Below are positions 21,943 to 30,406 of a DNA stretch of 64,000 nucleotides, piece by piece; position 1 is the stretch's first letter; each line of letters starts with the position of its first letter. Below the pieces are notes generated by a model. That model made no database searches. It saw nothing but the letters and a program-made list of their open reading frames with translations, and was not told the origin of the DNA. Origin of the DNA: Neoarius graeffei (lineage: Eukaryota; Chordata; Actinopteri; Siluriformes; Ariidae); contig NC_083579.1 of assembly GCF_027579695.1 (NCBI RefSeq), forward strand, positions 67,342,871 through 67,406,870, in the 5' to 3' direction. The translations under genes were made by a program, and so were the position numbers.

Positions 21943-22263
21943 CTACAGAAGTAGTTTACAGTTCCTGTACATTTAGAATTCGTGGCTACTGGTAGAAATG
22001 TCACGATAAAAAGAAGTTTAGTTTTCCAGATCATTAGAATGGTGACCAAATCTATCAGAAGTACTATAAAATCAGCTATAACCACATGACCTCTCAAAGT
22101 CCATAAAACATGCGAAATAATAAACTGAACCTAAATTTTGTAACGTTTGATAGATAAATATTTACTTACTTTTTGAATATAGAGGATAAACATCTCCAGT
22201 GAAATCATCTTGTGGCTCTAATTCATTGTATATCACATTTCCTTGGTTTTCAGAGTTTGTCAT
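11054..22263 (-). CDS. CD209/DC-SIGN-like type II C-type lectin receptor, complete
   Basis: Six exons on the minus strand: 22170-22263, 21274-21390, 15324-15587, 14943-15106, 11319-11455, 11054-11216. Together 939 nt, 312 residues plus TAA; all phases join and all introns are GT-AG. Residues 1-47 form a cytoplasmic tail with V10-I-Y12-N-E-L15, which fits the ITIM pattern. A hydrophobic span at about 48-69 is the membrane anchor. Residues 71-158 form a charged neck, probably a coiled coil. Residues 159-312 form a long-form C-type lectin domain with cysteines at 162, 165, 176, 197, 275, 293 and 301, WMGL in the middle, E265-P-N (mannose-type Ca2+ site) and W288-N-D. The fold and EPN/WND predict Ca2+-dependent mannose-type sugar binding on a leukocyte-like cell; that role is inferred. 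It converges on TTC8. The intron between exons 2 and 3 is expanded by a LINE and a Tc1. No orthologue name is assigned because fish CD209/CLEC4-like genes are multi-copy. Confidence 0.93.
12160..12516 (-). mobile_element. tRNA-derived SINE, GGATGGA-tail type
   Basis: Minus-strand copy in a lectin intron. Near-perfect target duplication CCTC(A/G)GTATTAT-type at 12148-12159 and 12517-12528. Confidence 0.9.
12576..12951 (-). mobile_element. tRNA-derived SINE
   Basis: Minus-strand copy with CTCATCTCATT tail complement at 12576 and B box complement (GGGGCTCGAACCC) near 12890. It lies in a lectin intron, 60 bp from the previous copy. Confidence 0.92.
13150..13514 (-). mobile_element. tRNA-derived SINE
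   Basis: Minus-strand copy with perfect 12-bp target duplication AGAAGTGAAAAT at 13138-13149 and 13515-13526. Confidence 0.95.
13552..13656. repeat. Imperfect hairpin (~105 bp)
   Basis: ACAGTTATTCCA ... TGGAATAACTGT at the base, then GTCGTACATG ... CATGTACGAC and TAGCCAACA ... TGTTGGCTA further in. The paired blocks are in the correct nested order for one stem with small internal loops. It stands at the left edge of the next element. Confidence 0.75.
13645..14074. mobile_element. Short non-autonomous DNA element
   Basis: Inverted ends TATTCTATCCACATTCA (left, about 13648) and TGAATGTGGATAGAATA (right, ending about 14072). The phrase ATGAGCTGATAGCC occurs both in the hairpin to the left and near 13998, so the two may be one composite repeat. 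No coding capacity. Confidence 0.55.
14172..14358 (-). repeat. RTE-tailed SINE/LINE 3' end fragment
   Basis: CTTCTTCTTCTGCTTC followed by GGCTGCTCCCATTAGGGGTC is the reverse complement of the RTE-type 3' end that also closes the element at 22680. The rest (CACCGGATGCCCTTCCTGAC) is common in fish SINE tails. Confidence 0.6.
14402..14808. mobile_element. Tc1/mariner-type MITE
   Basis: Inverted ends CACTATACAGCCAAAA and CTTTTGGCTGAATAGTG, with the inner phrases GTGAACACCTGATCA and TGATCAGGTGTCCAC. A TA precedes the left end. No transposase. A related, truncated copy is at 51985. Confidence 0.7.
15715..15957. repeat. Dispersed fish repeat fragment
   Basis: AAAGTAAAGTA then AACTTTATTGGTCTCCTTAG, a phrase I associate with dispersed repeats in teleosts. 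Boundaries uncertain. Intron of the lectin gene. Confidence 0.35.
15958..16755. mobile_element. hAT-like non-autonomous element
   Basis: Inverted ends GGGTGTGATTTG at about 15958 and CAAATCGCACCC ending about 16751. Similar flanks TACATATA and TACATACA may be an 8-bp target duplication, but the right flank is a CATA microsatellite, so the match is weak. Confidence 0.45.
16757..16790. repeat. (CATA)n microsatellite
   Basis: Seven to eight CATA units, followed by diverged units to about 16870. Confidence 0.85.
16900..17257 (+). mobile_element. Chimeric SINE: tRNA-like head, 5S-rRNA-like tail
   Basis: Perfect 10-bp target duplication ATTCCTACAG at 16890-16899 and 17258-17267. The head (about 16905-16978) looks like a tRNA with an A box (TGGCCTAGTGGTAGC) and a degenerate B box (GTTCTATTC). 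The 3' part (about 17172-17232) follows 5S rRNA: GGGCCTGGTTAGTACTTG, GGGAGACTGCCT, GGAATACCAGGT, which covers the intermediate element and box C of the 5S internal promoter. It ends in a T run. The middle (ACCGCCATCTGGCAAGG, GAGGACTAGCCCCCC) is not recognised. It is an insertion in a lectin intron, not a functional tRNA or 5S gene. Confidence 0.8.
17353..17729 (+). mobile_element. tRNA-derived SINE
   Basis: Plus-strand copy with 14-bp target duplication AAAATAGCCAAAGA at 17339-17352 and 17730-17743. Confidence 0.95.
17816..19366 (-). CDS. LINE reverse transcriptase, C-terminal ORF (interrupted upstream)
   Basis: 516 open codons covering most of a non-LTR reverse transcriptase: [10 protein letters not shown] (motif 0/1), [25 protein letters not shown] (catalytic D, motif A), [10 protein letters not shown] (motif B), [10 protein letters not shown] (motif C; S replaces the usual A of YADD), FKYLGIYID (motif E). 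The C-terminus ends a few residues after [13 protein letters not shown]. It lacks the endonuclease and is cut off from its 5' part by the Tc1 insert, so it is not expected to be active although this part has no stops. Confidence 0.85.
   Translation of the reverse strand: MTNMDTKRKPLFAHNGRARANELNDFYMRFNTDNTGDCAAVLKTVVCNGNTDRIVIEPHAVAKVFKSMHANKATGPDNLSAVVLKTFAEELTPVWHRLFQLSIDTHSVPKLWKKSIIIPLPKKACPQEDNDYRLVAITSNVFKSLERLMIEQLRIYVEPQLDKYQFAYIKNRSTNDAILTIMHLILRHLESPATYAKLLFTDFSSAFNLIQPHILLRKLIKLNVNPFLIRWYHSFLSNRPQQVKFNAALSDITESCIGAPQGCVSSPFLFILYTNDCVSSDPNQFIVKYSDDTVILSLLTKNGNSCIHQVAVDKFVVWCDSHELHINTSKTVEMLIDPRLVGDRMPALIHGQDFKQVTTFKYLGIYIDSSLSWRTQVSSVCARVHQRLHFLRRLCLFGVCKNIMLIFLRATIESILRYGISSWFGNLTVKSKAQIFSLVKTAGKIMGTPAPLNPQELFEQSVISQAKGILSDSSHVLYSEYILLHSGRRYSVPLCKHNRYKHSFFPLSIKFLNDQR
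19462..21062 (-). mobile_element. Tc1-like transposon, near-complete, inside the LINE
   Basis: 1601 bp with TA at 19460-19461 and 21063-21064. Inverted ends CAACCCCGATTCCAAAAAAG and the complement of TTTTTTGGAATTGGGGTTG; TTGGGACA follows each end. The single transposase frame is uninterrupted. Its interruption of the LINE frame shows it came later than the LINE. Confidence 0.95.
19682..20701 (-). CDS. Tc1-like transposase, full-length open frame
   Basis: 339 residues from the ATG at 20701 ([19 protein letters not shown]); an in-frame ATG at 20755 would add 18 residues, but the internal start matches the usual Tc1 N-terminus. Order: paired-like HTH domain ([15 protein letters not shown]), basic linker, then catalytic residues in [18 protein letters not shown] and [11 protein letters not shown]. 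By my count 33 residues separate the second D from E, where Tc1-family enzymes normally have 34, so a one-codon deletion near WLRRSVRVL may have inactivated it. ENIC in place of the usual ENIW is a second oddity. A cut-and-paste transposase acting on its own inverted ends in the nucleus. Confidence 0.9.
   Translation of the reverse strand: MGRGSPIPLILRRQIVEQYQKGVRQCKIAKSLNISSSTVHNIIKRFRESGRISVRKGQGQKTILGARDLRALRRHCITYRHASVSEITKWAQEYFQRTLYVNTIHRAIRRCQLKLYSSKKKPYLNMIQKCRRLLWAKAHLKWTVAKWKTVLWSDESKFEVLYGNQGRRVIRTEEEKDDPSCYQRSVQKPASLMVQGCISACGMGSLHIWKDTINAERYIQVLEQHMLPSRRHLFQGRPYIFQRDNAKPHTASITASWLRRSVRVLNWPACSPDLSPIENICRIIKRKLRQKRPKTVEQLESYIRQEWVNIPIPKLEQLVSSVPRRLQTVVKRKGDVSQW
21866..21937. repeat. 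(AT)n microsatellite
   Basis: About 36 AT units in the first lectin intron. A long Tyr-Ile ORF across it is an artefact. Confidence 0.95.
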
Positions 22264-22668
22264 AATTGCCACTTTTTGAACATAACTCTAGAAACTGTGA
22301 TTTATGTGTCAGTGGTCTTTACTCTTTAATCTGCGCAGTTTGTTTGTCCTGACAGTGTCACTGAACTCATTTATTGTTGATTGTGGGTGGTCCTACAGTT
22401 TTTTCACTGATGTTTTTTTCCTGTGATGTAGAAGTAAATGGCATAGAATTTTCTGTTGGTTGAAATAAAGTAAGATTTAAATAAAAATTAAGTCATTGTG
22501 TAATAAAAAGTTTAGAAATGCCAAGATTTAAAATTATAGCATGGAAACAAATTTGAAAAATCATCATAAAGGACTCTAATCACCCAACCCACAGTCTCTT
22601 TTTACTATTACCTTCAGGTAGAAGGTACTCCAGCACTAGATCACACAAACATCTGTATTATTAAAATA
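22264..22668. other. 5' flank of the lectin gene
   Basis: No gene or repeat recognised. It must hold the lectin 5' UTR and probably the promoter, but I see no motif firm enough to call. Confidence 0.4.
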
Positions 22669-24008
22669 CTTTAATATTCCATCTTCTTCTTCTTCTTCTG
22701 GCTGCTCCCGATTAGGGGTCACCACAGCGGATCTTTCATCTCCATTGCTCCCTGTCTTCAGCATCCTTCTCTACCACACCTGCCACTTTCATGTCCTCTC
22801 TCACCACATCCATGTATCTCCTCTTTGGCCTTCCTCGTTTTCGTGTGCCTGGCAGCTCCATCCTCAACATTCTCCTTCCAACATGCTCTGCATCTCTTCT
22901 CAGGATGTGCCCGTATCATCTCCGTCTCATCTCTCTTAGCTTAATTCCCAAGCTTTCCACATGTGCTGTCCTTCTGATGTGCTCATTCCTTATCCTGTCC
23001 AACCTCGTCACTCCCATCGCAAACCTTAACATCCTCAACTCCGCCACCTCTGACTTTGCCTCCCGTCTCTTCGTTAAGGGTACGGTCTCCAATCTGTACA
23101 TCACAGCTGGTCTCACTACTGTCTTATACATCTTACCTTTCACTTTTGCTGGGACTTTCCTATCACAAATGACTCCCGAAATCCTTCTCCAACTGCTCCA
23201 CCCTGCCTGCACTCTCTTTCTCACCTCACTATCGCAGCCCCCATTTTCCTGCACAGGTACTTGAATTCACCAACTTTCTTTACGTCTACTCCTTGCATCT
23301 TCACTACACTCTCATCCCCGTTCTCATTGATGCACATGCATTCTGTTTTGCTTCTGCTCACCTTCATTCCTCTTCGTTCCAACACATCTCTCCAAACCCA
23401 ACTCAACCTCCTTTCTACTTTCACAACATATTACCTGCAAACATCACATTCCATGGTGACTCTTGCCTCATTTTGTCCCTCAAGCTATCCATCACTATGG
23501 CAAACAAGAAAGGACTCAAAGCAGATCCTTGATGAAGTCCTACCTTCACCTTGAACCATTCAGTCATTCCAACTGCACACCTCACTGCTGTTTCACTGTT
23601 CTCATACATGTCTTACACCACTCTGATATACTTCTCATTCACTCCACACTTTCTCATGCAATACAATGGCATGCAAAATTTTGGGCACCCTTACTGAAAA
23701 TGTCTGTTACTGTGAATAGTTAAGTGAGCAGAAGATGAACTGATCACCAAAAGGCATAAAGGTAAAGACAACACATTTCTTTTCAGTATTTTCTGCAAGA
23801 TTTGTGTTTTATTTTTGTTTTGTACAATTGGAGAGTGAAAAAAGAAAAATAACACCATGCGAAAGTTTGGGCACCCCAATACATTTGAGTTCTCAGGTAA
23901 CTTTTACCAAGGTTCCAGACCTTAATTAGCTTATTGAGCTGTGGCTTGTTCAAATTCTTCGTTAGGAAAGGTCAGATGATGCAGATTTCAAAGCTGTATA
24001 AATTCTCT

Positions 24009-24390
24009 GGGGCGGCATGATGGTGTAGTCGTTAGCGCTGTCGCCTCACAGCAAGAAGGTCCGGGTTCGAGCCCCGGGGCCGGCGAGGGCCTTTCTGTGC
24101 GGAGTTTGCATGTTCTCCCCGTGTCCGTGTGGGTTTCCTCCGGGTGCTCCGGTTTCCCCCACAATCCAAAGACATGCAGGTTAGGTTAACTGGTGACTCT
24201 AAAATTGACTGTAGGTGTGAATGTGAGTGTGAATGATTGTCTATGTGTCAACCCTATGATGACCTGGCAACTTGTCCAGGGTGTACCCCGCCTTTCGCCC
24301 GTAGTCAGCTGGGATAGGTTCCAGCTTGCCTTTGACCCTGTAGAACAGGATAAAGTGGCTAGAGATAATGAGATGAGATGAGATGAGATG
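24009..24390 (+). mobile_element. tRNA-derived SINE inside the Tc1
   Basis: Perfect target duplication ATAAATTCTCT at 23998-24008 and 24391-24401. Confidence 0.96.
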
Positions 24391-25516
24391 ATAAATTCTC
24401 TGACTCCTCAAACTTGTCCCTAAAATCAACAGCCATGGGCTCCTCTAAGCAACTCCCTCGCATTCTGAATAATAAAATAATTGATGCTCACAAAGCAGGA
24501 GAAGGCTACAAGAACGTAGCAAAGTGTCTTCAGGTAGCTGTTTCCTCAGATTGTAATGTTATTAAGAAATGGCAGCTAACAGAAACAGTGGAGATCAAGG
24601 TGAGGTCTGGAAGATGAAGAAAACTTTCTGAAAGAACTGCTCGTTGGATTGCTAGAAAGGCAAATAAAAACCCCTGCTTAACTGCAAAAGACCTTCAGAA
24701 AGATTTAGCAGACCCTGGAGTGGTGGTGCACTGTTCTACTATACAGCGACACCTGAACAAATATGACCTTCATGGGAGAGTCACCAGAAGAAAACCTTTC
24801 CTGCGTCCGAGCCACAAAATTCAGTGTCTGAAGTTTGGAAATGAACATCTAAATAAGCCTGATGCATTTTGGAAACAAGTCCTGTGGACTGATTAAATCA
24901 AAATAGAACTTTTTGGCCACAATGTGCAAAGGTATGTTTGGAGAAAAAAGGGTGCCAAACTCCAGGAAAAACACCTCTCCAACTCTGAAGCATGGGTGTG
25001 GATCGATCATGCTTTGGGGTTGTGTTGCAGCCAGTGGCACAGGGCACATTTCATCGGTCGAGGGAAGCATGGATTCGAATAAATACCAGCAAACTCTGGA
25101 AGCAAACATCACACCATCTGTAAAAAAGTTGAAGTTAAAAAGAGGATGGGTCCTACAATAAGACGATGATCCAAAACACACCTCAAAATCTACAATGGAA
25201 TACCTCAAGAGGCCCAAGCTGAAGGTTTTTCCCGGGCCCTCACAGTCCCCTGACCTAAACATCATTGAAAATCTGTGGCTAGATCTCAAAAGAGCAGTGC
25301 ATGCAAGACAGCCCAATAAACTTGAAAAACTGGAAGCCTTTTGCATGGACAAATGTGTGAAAATCCCCCAGGTAAGAACTGAAAGATTATTAGCTGGCTA
25401 CAAAAGTGTTCACAAGCTGTGATACTTGCCAAAGGGGGTGTTACTAGGTACTAACCATGCAGGGTGCCCAAACTTTTGCTTCGGGCCCTTTTCCTTTTTT
25501 GTCATTTTGAAAACGT

Positions 25517-25893
25517 CTCATCTCATCTCATTATCTCTAGCCGCTTTATCCTTCTACAGGGTCGCAGGCAAGCTGGAGCCTATCCCAGCTGACTATGGGC
25601 GAAAGGCGGGGTACACCCTGGACAAGTCGCCAGGTCATCACAGGGCTGACACATAGACACAGACAACCATTCACACTCACATTCACACCTACGGTCAATT
25701 TAGAGTCACCAGTTAACCTAACCTGCATGTCTTTGGACTGTGGGGGAAACCGGAGCACCCGGAGGAAACCCACGTGGACACGGGGAGAACATGCAAACTC
25801 CGCACAGAAAGGCCCTCGCCGGCCCCGGGGCTCGAACCCAGGACCTTCTTGCTGTGAGGTGACAGCGCTAACCACTACACCACCGTGCCGCCC
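25517..25893 (-). mobile_element. tRNA-derived SINE inside the Tc1
   Basis: Perfect target duplication ATTTTGAAAACGT at 25504-25516 and 25894-25906. Opposite orientation to the copy at 24009. Confidence 0.96.
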
Positions 25894-26254
25894 ATTTTGA
25901 AAACGTAAAAGATGAACAAATTTTTTGCTTAAAATATAAAGGGAATGAGTCATCTTTAACTTTATGCCTTTTGGAGATCATTTCATCTTCAACTTGCTTA
26001 ACTGTTCACAGTAACAGCAATTTTGACCGGGGTGCCCAAACTTTTGCATACCACTGTAGCTCTTTAATATTCAGTAATAATATAAAATAATCCAGACAGA
26101 AAATAAATGTTCATATTTTGTTTATTTTCAAAAAGAGAATCAAACACTGAGTTGGATATTGCATGATGCGTTTTGAGAAAACACGTAAAATATTCCAGTG
26201 CAAAAACACTGAGAAACACATGAACGCCTCGAGCATTTGAATGTCGCGTGTATT

Positions 26255-26302
26255 TGACGTCATCCGTGTGGTCCGTTGAAGCTGTTGGCGGAAATTTTTG
26301 AA
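26255..26302 (+). promoter_or_regulatory. Candidate NDC80 cell-cycle promoter (CRE, CDE/E2F-like, CHR)
   Basis: A full CRE palindrome TGACGTCA at 26255-26262 is followed by TTGGCGGAAATT (26284-26295; GGCGG is CDE-like and the block resembles an E2F site) and TTTGAA (26297-26302; CHR). The GGCGG-to-TTTGAA spacing is five bases; classic CDE/CHR pairs have four. A CDE/CHR pair is the mark of G2/M genes bound by DREAM complexes, which suits NDC80. A splice donor follows at 26337. Link to NDC80 is inferred from orientation, motif type and the acceptor before the NDC80 ATG. Confidence 0.5.
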
Positions 26303-26336
26303 AAACAGCAAAGTCGAAATAGGATCCATATCTCAG
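26303..26336 (+). other. ndc80: Putative non-coding first exon of NDC80
   Basis: The stretch ends CCATATCTCAG|GTATGT, a good splice donor. The first NDC80 coding exon has an acceptor at 34293-34294 (pyrimidine-rich CTCGCTTTTGCATTAAAG), leaving TCAAC before the ATG. A non-coding exon 1 joined to an ATG exon is the usual NDC80 layout. The transcription start is not known; the left edge is a guess. Confidence 0.45.
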
Positions 26337-27074
26337 GTATGTTGTTTTTAATCGTGCCGATAAACCGCATTTAATCGTTTTACACAGAGTTATATGTACA
26401 ATTAAATCTTTTAATCCATGCAGTTAGTTAATGTTTGTCTTTTTTTTTCTATTCAGCTAATTATTGATAGTTAGCTCAGAATGCTAATCTGCCCTCCTGT
26501 TATGTTATGTATGGGTACAGTATGATACTGTTAGCGCTAGCGTGGCTAGCTACTATTAAAGCTTTTGTTTTTGTTCAGAAAGTCTTCATTTTGGTTTCTA
26601 CATTTATTTAGTTTCTTCAGTACTGTGCACATTTAATTTAGCTAGATAGTAATGTCCTCATTTGGGTCATTCCATATCAAATGTCCGAATGTTCCCACTC
26701 GACCATCTCAGATTTGGCTGAAGGGTTGGTTTACAATCAGGGTACGCAAGCTAAAAATCACATTTAACACTTATTATCTTCAATATCAAAAGGCTTAACT
26801 AAATAAACTTGGTTGTTTATTGTAGCCCTGTGATAGCTCTATTTACCATGCAAAAAAAAAATTGGTGATTAACGTTATTTTTGGTGAATGTATGGCAATA
26901 TATGTCATATTTAGCAAAATTACTCGTGTCATTTAGAAAAAGTGCTTTTTTGACCACAGGTAGCTCCAAAAGGGATGCACTTAAATCATTCTTTATACCA
27001 TAAAACAAATATTTGGTTCCATATCATTGGAAACATAGTTAAGTTTTAATGTTGAATGCCAGTAAGTTTTCAGA

Positions 27075-27447
27075 CTCATCTCATTATCTCTAGCCGCTTT
27101 ATCCTGTTCTACAGGGTCGCAGGCAAGCTGGAGCCTATCCCAGCTGACTACGGGCGAAAGGCGGGGTACACCCTGGACAAGTCGCCAGGTCATCACAGGG
27201 CTGACACGTAGACACAGACAACCATTCACACTCACATTCACACCTACGGTCAATTTAGAGTCACCAGTTAACCTAACCTGCATGTCTTTGGACTGTGGGG
27301 GAAACCGGAGCACCCGGAGGAAACCCATGCGGACACGGGGAGAACATGCAAACTCCGCACAGAAAGGCCCTCGCTGGCCACGTGGCTCGAACCCGGACCT
27401 TCTTGCTGTGAGGCGACAGTGCTAACCACTACACCACCATGCCGCCC
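27075..27447 (-). mobile_element. tRNA-derived SINE
   Basis: Minus-strand copy inside the inverted-repeat element; no clear target duplication. Confidence 0.93.
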
Positions 27448-27553
27448 CGTGGTCAAGATATTGGGACATAAATATTAGAGACAACTAACACAAAGCTTAC
27501 AGTACAGCCTTGTATTTAAAAGCACTATGGAAGTAGCTTCAGAGTGTGAGCAA

Positions 27554-28132
27554 TCATCTTGCAATCTTCATGCACCGAGCTGCCATTTTCAAAATCGACA
27601 TCTCATCTCTCTCTGCTACACCATCACTTATAATCTGTCCCTGAATGCTTTCAGCTCGTAGTTTTTCCAGCTTGAGGTCCTTCTCTTCGAGTAACGTCAT
27701 GGTGCGCGCCCTCTGCTTGTGCAGCTCTTCCTCAAGATGCAAGAAGTTCTCTCTGTGCTGAGCCTGTATCTTCTCTAGGTCGTGCTTATGAGCCTGATGA
27801 AGGGCTGCCAGTGCTTGTTGGTGCTCCTTAATCTGCTGTTTGTGTATCACTTTGGCTTCGTCTGACTGGACACGCAAGTTGATGTACTTTTCTTTCAGTT
27901 CATCCAGCTGATCCCGAGCTTCCTCAAGCTCCTTGGTCTGAGCAGTGTCTTTGCCATTCTTGTTCTTTAGGACCACCTGTGCTCGCACTTTGTAGCGTTC
28001 AAACTCCTCCTTTAGCTGCCGCAGCTCTTGCTGATAGTACTGTACTGAAGCCTTCTCCACGTCCTGGCCTCCTGCTTCCTCCAGTATTTTCTCAATTTCC
28101 AAACTTTGTTCTGGAGATTTCTGTGCAACCAG
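27554..28132 (-). pseudogene. gcc1: GCC1 (golgin, GRIP and coiled-coil 1) exon fragment
   Basis: 192 open codons read through a strongly charged coiled coil that I recognise as the middle of GCC1, a trans-Golgi golgin: YYQQELRQLKEEFERYK, then RAQVVLK, LDELKEKYINLR, LEEELHKQRARTM and EKDLKLEKLRAE. The open frame starts right after a splice-acceptor-like CCTTAG at 28133, and has no ATG in its first 130 codons, so it cannot be a free-standing gene. It ends MAARCMKIAR and a stop at 27554, where the GCC1 match has already ceased; the GRIP domain is absent. It lies inside the 26662-29679 element, antisense in NDC80 intron 1. Captured gene fragment is the best reading. A GCC2 or other golgin source is possible. 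Confidence 0.65.
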
Positions 28133-30406
28133 CTAAGGACTTTTTTTTTGACACAATTACATACTAATTTGATCAAAACTGTCTGAAAAAAAAAATTATT
28201 TTTATAGTGGATTCTGAATTGTCAAAAAAAAGTCCTCTCCGAGAATCACTTCATTTGTTTCTCCCAGCCCTGCTTAAAGCTACACTTAATCTTGTTATAA
28301 TACAAACTATTACACGTGTATTAATTTCCAAAAGTGCAGATTTGGTAGTTTTTTTTTTTAAACCAGTTTGAATCAATTTGAATTTTGGACCCCTGTGACA
28401 CAAACTTTGTACCCTGATTGTAAAACAACCCTGAAACAATTCCAGGAGGTTCACACACTTCCCAATAGGAAAAGTCCCACATTTTAGCTCCCAACTCCTT
28501 ATAGTTTTGTCATAAAAAAATATTTTTGCAACTAACCTCGGACCCGTTTTGAGCAGAGTTTTTTTTTTTTTTTTTCTTTCACAAAATGCCCTGAATTTAT
28601 GACACACAGCTTAAACTCAACAAAATGCTTCATTTGGTTCATGGTAAACTAATCATAAATTCAATAAATGTCATAAATAATAAATTCTACTGGACTGTCA
28701 AAGACTTTTTATCATGGATAAATACTAACTGAAGCATACAGGTTGCTTTTTCTTCTAAATTATGGTCCAACAGGAATGTTGTAATGAAAACAAGTTTCAG
28801 TGTTCACCCATATTGGAGCTCCAATATTTCAGTATCTAAAGGTTGCATATAGGTTATCCTTCAGGTATAGTTTACCATGAACCAAATGAAGCATTTTGTT
28901 GAGTTTAAGCTGTGTGTCATAAATTCAGGGCATTTTGTTAGCATTTGAAAATGCTTTCATAGGCCATGAATGCTGTACGTGTATGCGAACACAACGTTTT
29001 CAAAAAATTATTTTGCAAAAATAAGGCAGAACACCATCACAAATTTTGGTTAAAAACAGACGTCTAATCTTTCTAAAACAGTCAATTTTATGTTGGTGGA
29101 TCGATGCTGTCATTTTTTTGCTATAACATGCCAAAAACGTCACCAAATTAATTTTTTCCATTTTTAAACTTGAATATCTTCCAAACCGCTCATCACAGAG
29201 GGGCAGTTTTAGAATACAAAGTACACAGTATATATGGGAAGGTGTATGTGCAATATCAAGCCTCTGTCTTTGAAATTGCACTTTCCACAGTCCTTCAGAT
29301 ATGCTGCCACAGAGCGTAGTGTAGAATTTCCGAGCAAATTCAAGCCCCCAGAATTCTATGATAAACTAAAAGCACACATGTAAAAGTCCATATTCTACAA
29401 GTACTGGTGCCAGATTTTGACCCTTGAAAATTTGAAGGACCTGGCTTAAATACTTTTCTAGATACAGCAATCTCAAAGTGGCTCCCCAATAAACTCTGCT
29501 CAAAACGGGTCCGAGGTTAGTTGCAAAAATATTTTTTTTATGACAAAACTATAAGGAGTTGGGAGTTAAAATGTGGGACTTTTCCTATTGGGAAGTGTGT
29601 GAACCTCCTGGAATTTTTTTCAGCCAAATCTGAGATGGTCGAGTGGGAGCATTCGGAGATTTGACATGGAATGACCCAACTGCTAGTTGGAGAACTTGGC
29701 TAGTCCTGCAGATGGAGTTGGACTGGGACAAAGCAGCTGGGCTAAAGTACTGAGTTTAAAAGCTAATATTCTATTTCCGCACAGTAATATTAGTCTTTTG
29801 GAAATTTGACAACACTGAAAGGATTATAGGATATCGTGCTAACCTGCATTAAAGCAAATACATTTGACAGGGTTTCCCATACATAGACCATTGTGTGGTG
29901 CAGCGCCACACAATGGATTCCTATCGCCACACAATCAGACTCACGATTTTGGGGAAAAAAAAATTCCGTTGCGTATCGTTCCGTTCATTCATAGTGCTCT
30001 TTCTTCTCGTTCACGCGCTTGCACAGACAGAGAGAGAGACGGAGAGGCGTGTACACAGGCCTGCTGGTAGGCCTGTTAGGCTAATTAAAAATAATGCAGC
30101 CTTCCTGATTCGCCTTCCGACCCCTTATTTTAAAAGGTAGCCTACGTCGTGCTCGTGATGAGCTTTATCATAGCCTTCTTGGCTTACATGAAACGGACAT
30201 CCCTGAGTCAGGCTATAAACCAATTTTGATGCATACAGTAGCAGCTTGACGCGAGGAACCGGCCTTATTGCATTATCCCGTTTATCCCGCTTAAGTTATT
30301 AATAATGGCTTGACATTCACAATAAATAAGGATTTCCCACTAGCCTAAATAGTGTTATACTCGTGGGGATGCCTAGTTGATGCTATCTGAAGCATAAAAT
30401 CTGAAT

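Larger units (their letters stand above)
23664..26056 (+). mobile_element. Tc1-like transposon ('GGCATGCAAAA' family) carrying two SINEs
   Basis: TA at 23662-23663 and 26057-26058; inverted ends CAATGGCATGCAAAATTTTG and the complement of CTTTTGCATACCACTG, with GGGCACCC inside each. Without the SINEs it would be about 1.6 kb. Decayed transposase on the plus strand: an HTH part (MGSSKQLPRILNNKI), SPTLKHGCGSIMLWGC, DPKHTSKSTMEYL and SPDLNIIENLW, with in-frame stops (one at the DDD block near 25160) and frameshifts. Confidence 0.92.
22680..26061 (-). mobile_element. RTE-type LINE, 5'-truncated, with nested Tc1 and two SINEs
   Basis: RTE sequence at 22680-23661 on the minus strand, ending 3' with the GAAGAAGAAG tail at 22680. 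An 11-bp target duplication CTTTAATATTC flanks the whole nest at 22669-22679 and 26062-26072. Reverse-transcriptase pieces in shifted frames: GLHQGSALSPFLF (motif B), then VGEFKYL, then YGLETV-like and LRWFGHV-like degenerate end. It is a dead copy. A Tc1-like element entered at a TA within a few bases of its 5' end. Confidence 0.82.
26662..29679. mobile_element. 3-kb inverted-repeat element in NDC80 intron 1
   Basis: Both ends carry the same ~60-bp inverted repeat: TTGGGTCATTCCATATCAAA at 26662, with the reverse complement ending ATGGAATGACCCAA at 29679; the phrase CACTCGACCATCTCAGATTT is shared. Further inverted blocks lie inside: 28438-28570 against 29493-29618 (GGAGGTTCACACACTTCCCA, ACCTCGGACCCGTTTTGAGC) and 28590-28655 against 28870-28940 (CATGAACCAAATGAAGCA). 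The left-arm phrase TTACAATCAGGGTAC reappears inverted near 28412, so two related copies may be merged. No transposase and no clear target duplication. It contains a SINE and a GCC1 gene fragment. Confidence 0.7.

Noticed and set aside
21783..22097. 104-residue ORF rich in Ile-Tyr
   Set aside because: Translation of the (AT)n microsatellite.
22791..23264. 157-residue plus-strand ORF
   Set aside because: It is the antisense of a decayed RTE reverse transcriptase; the minus strand carries the recognisable motifs.
27554..28132. Functional GCC1 gene
   Set aside because: No start codon near the beginning, no GRIP domain, no other GCC1 exons on the minus strand in the window.
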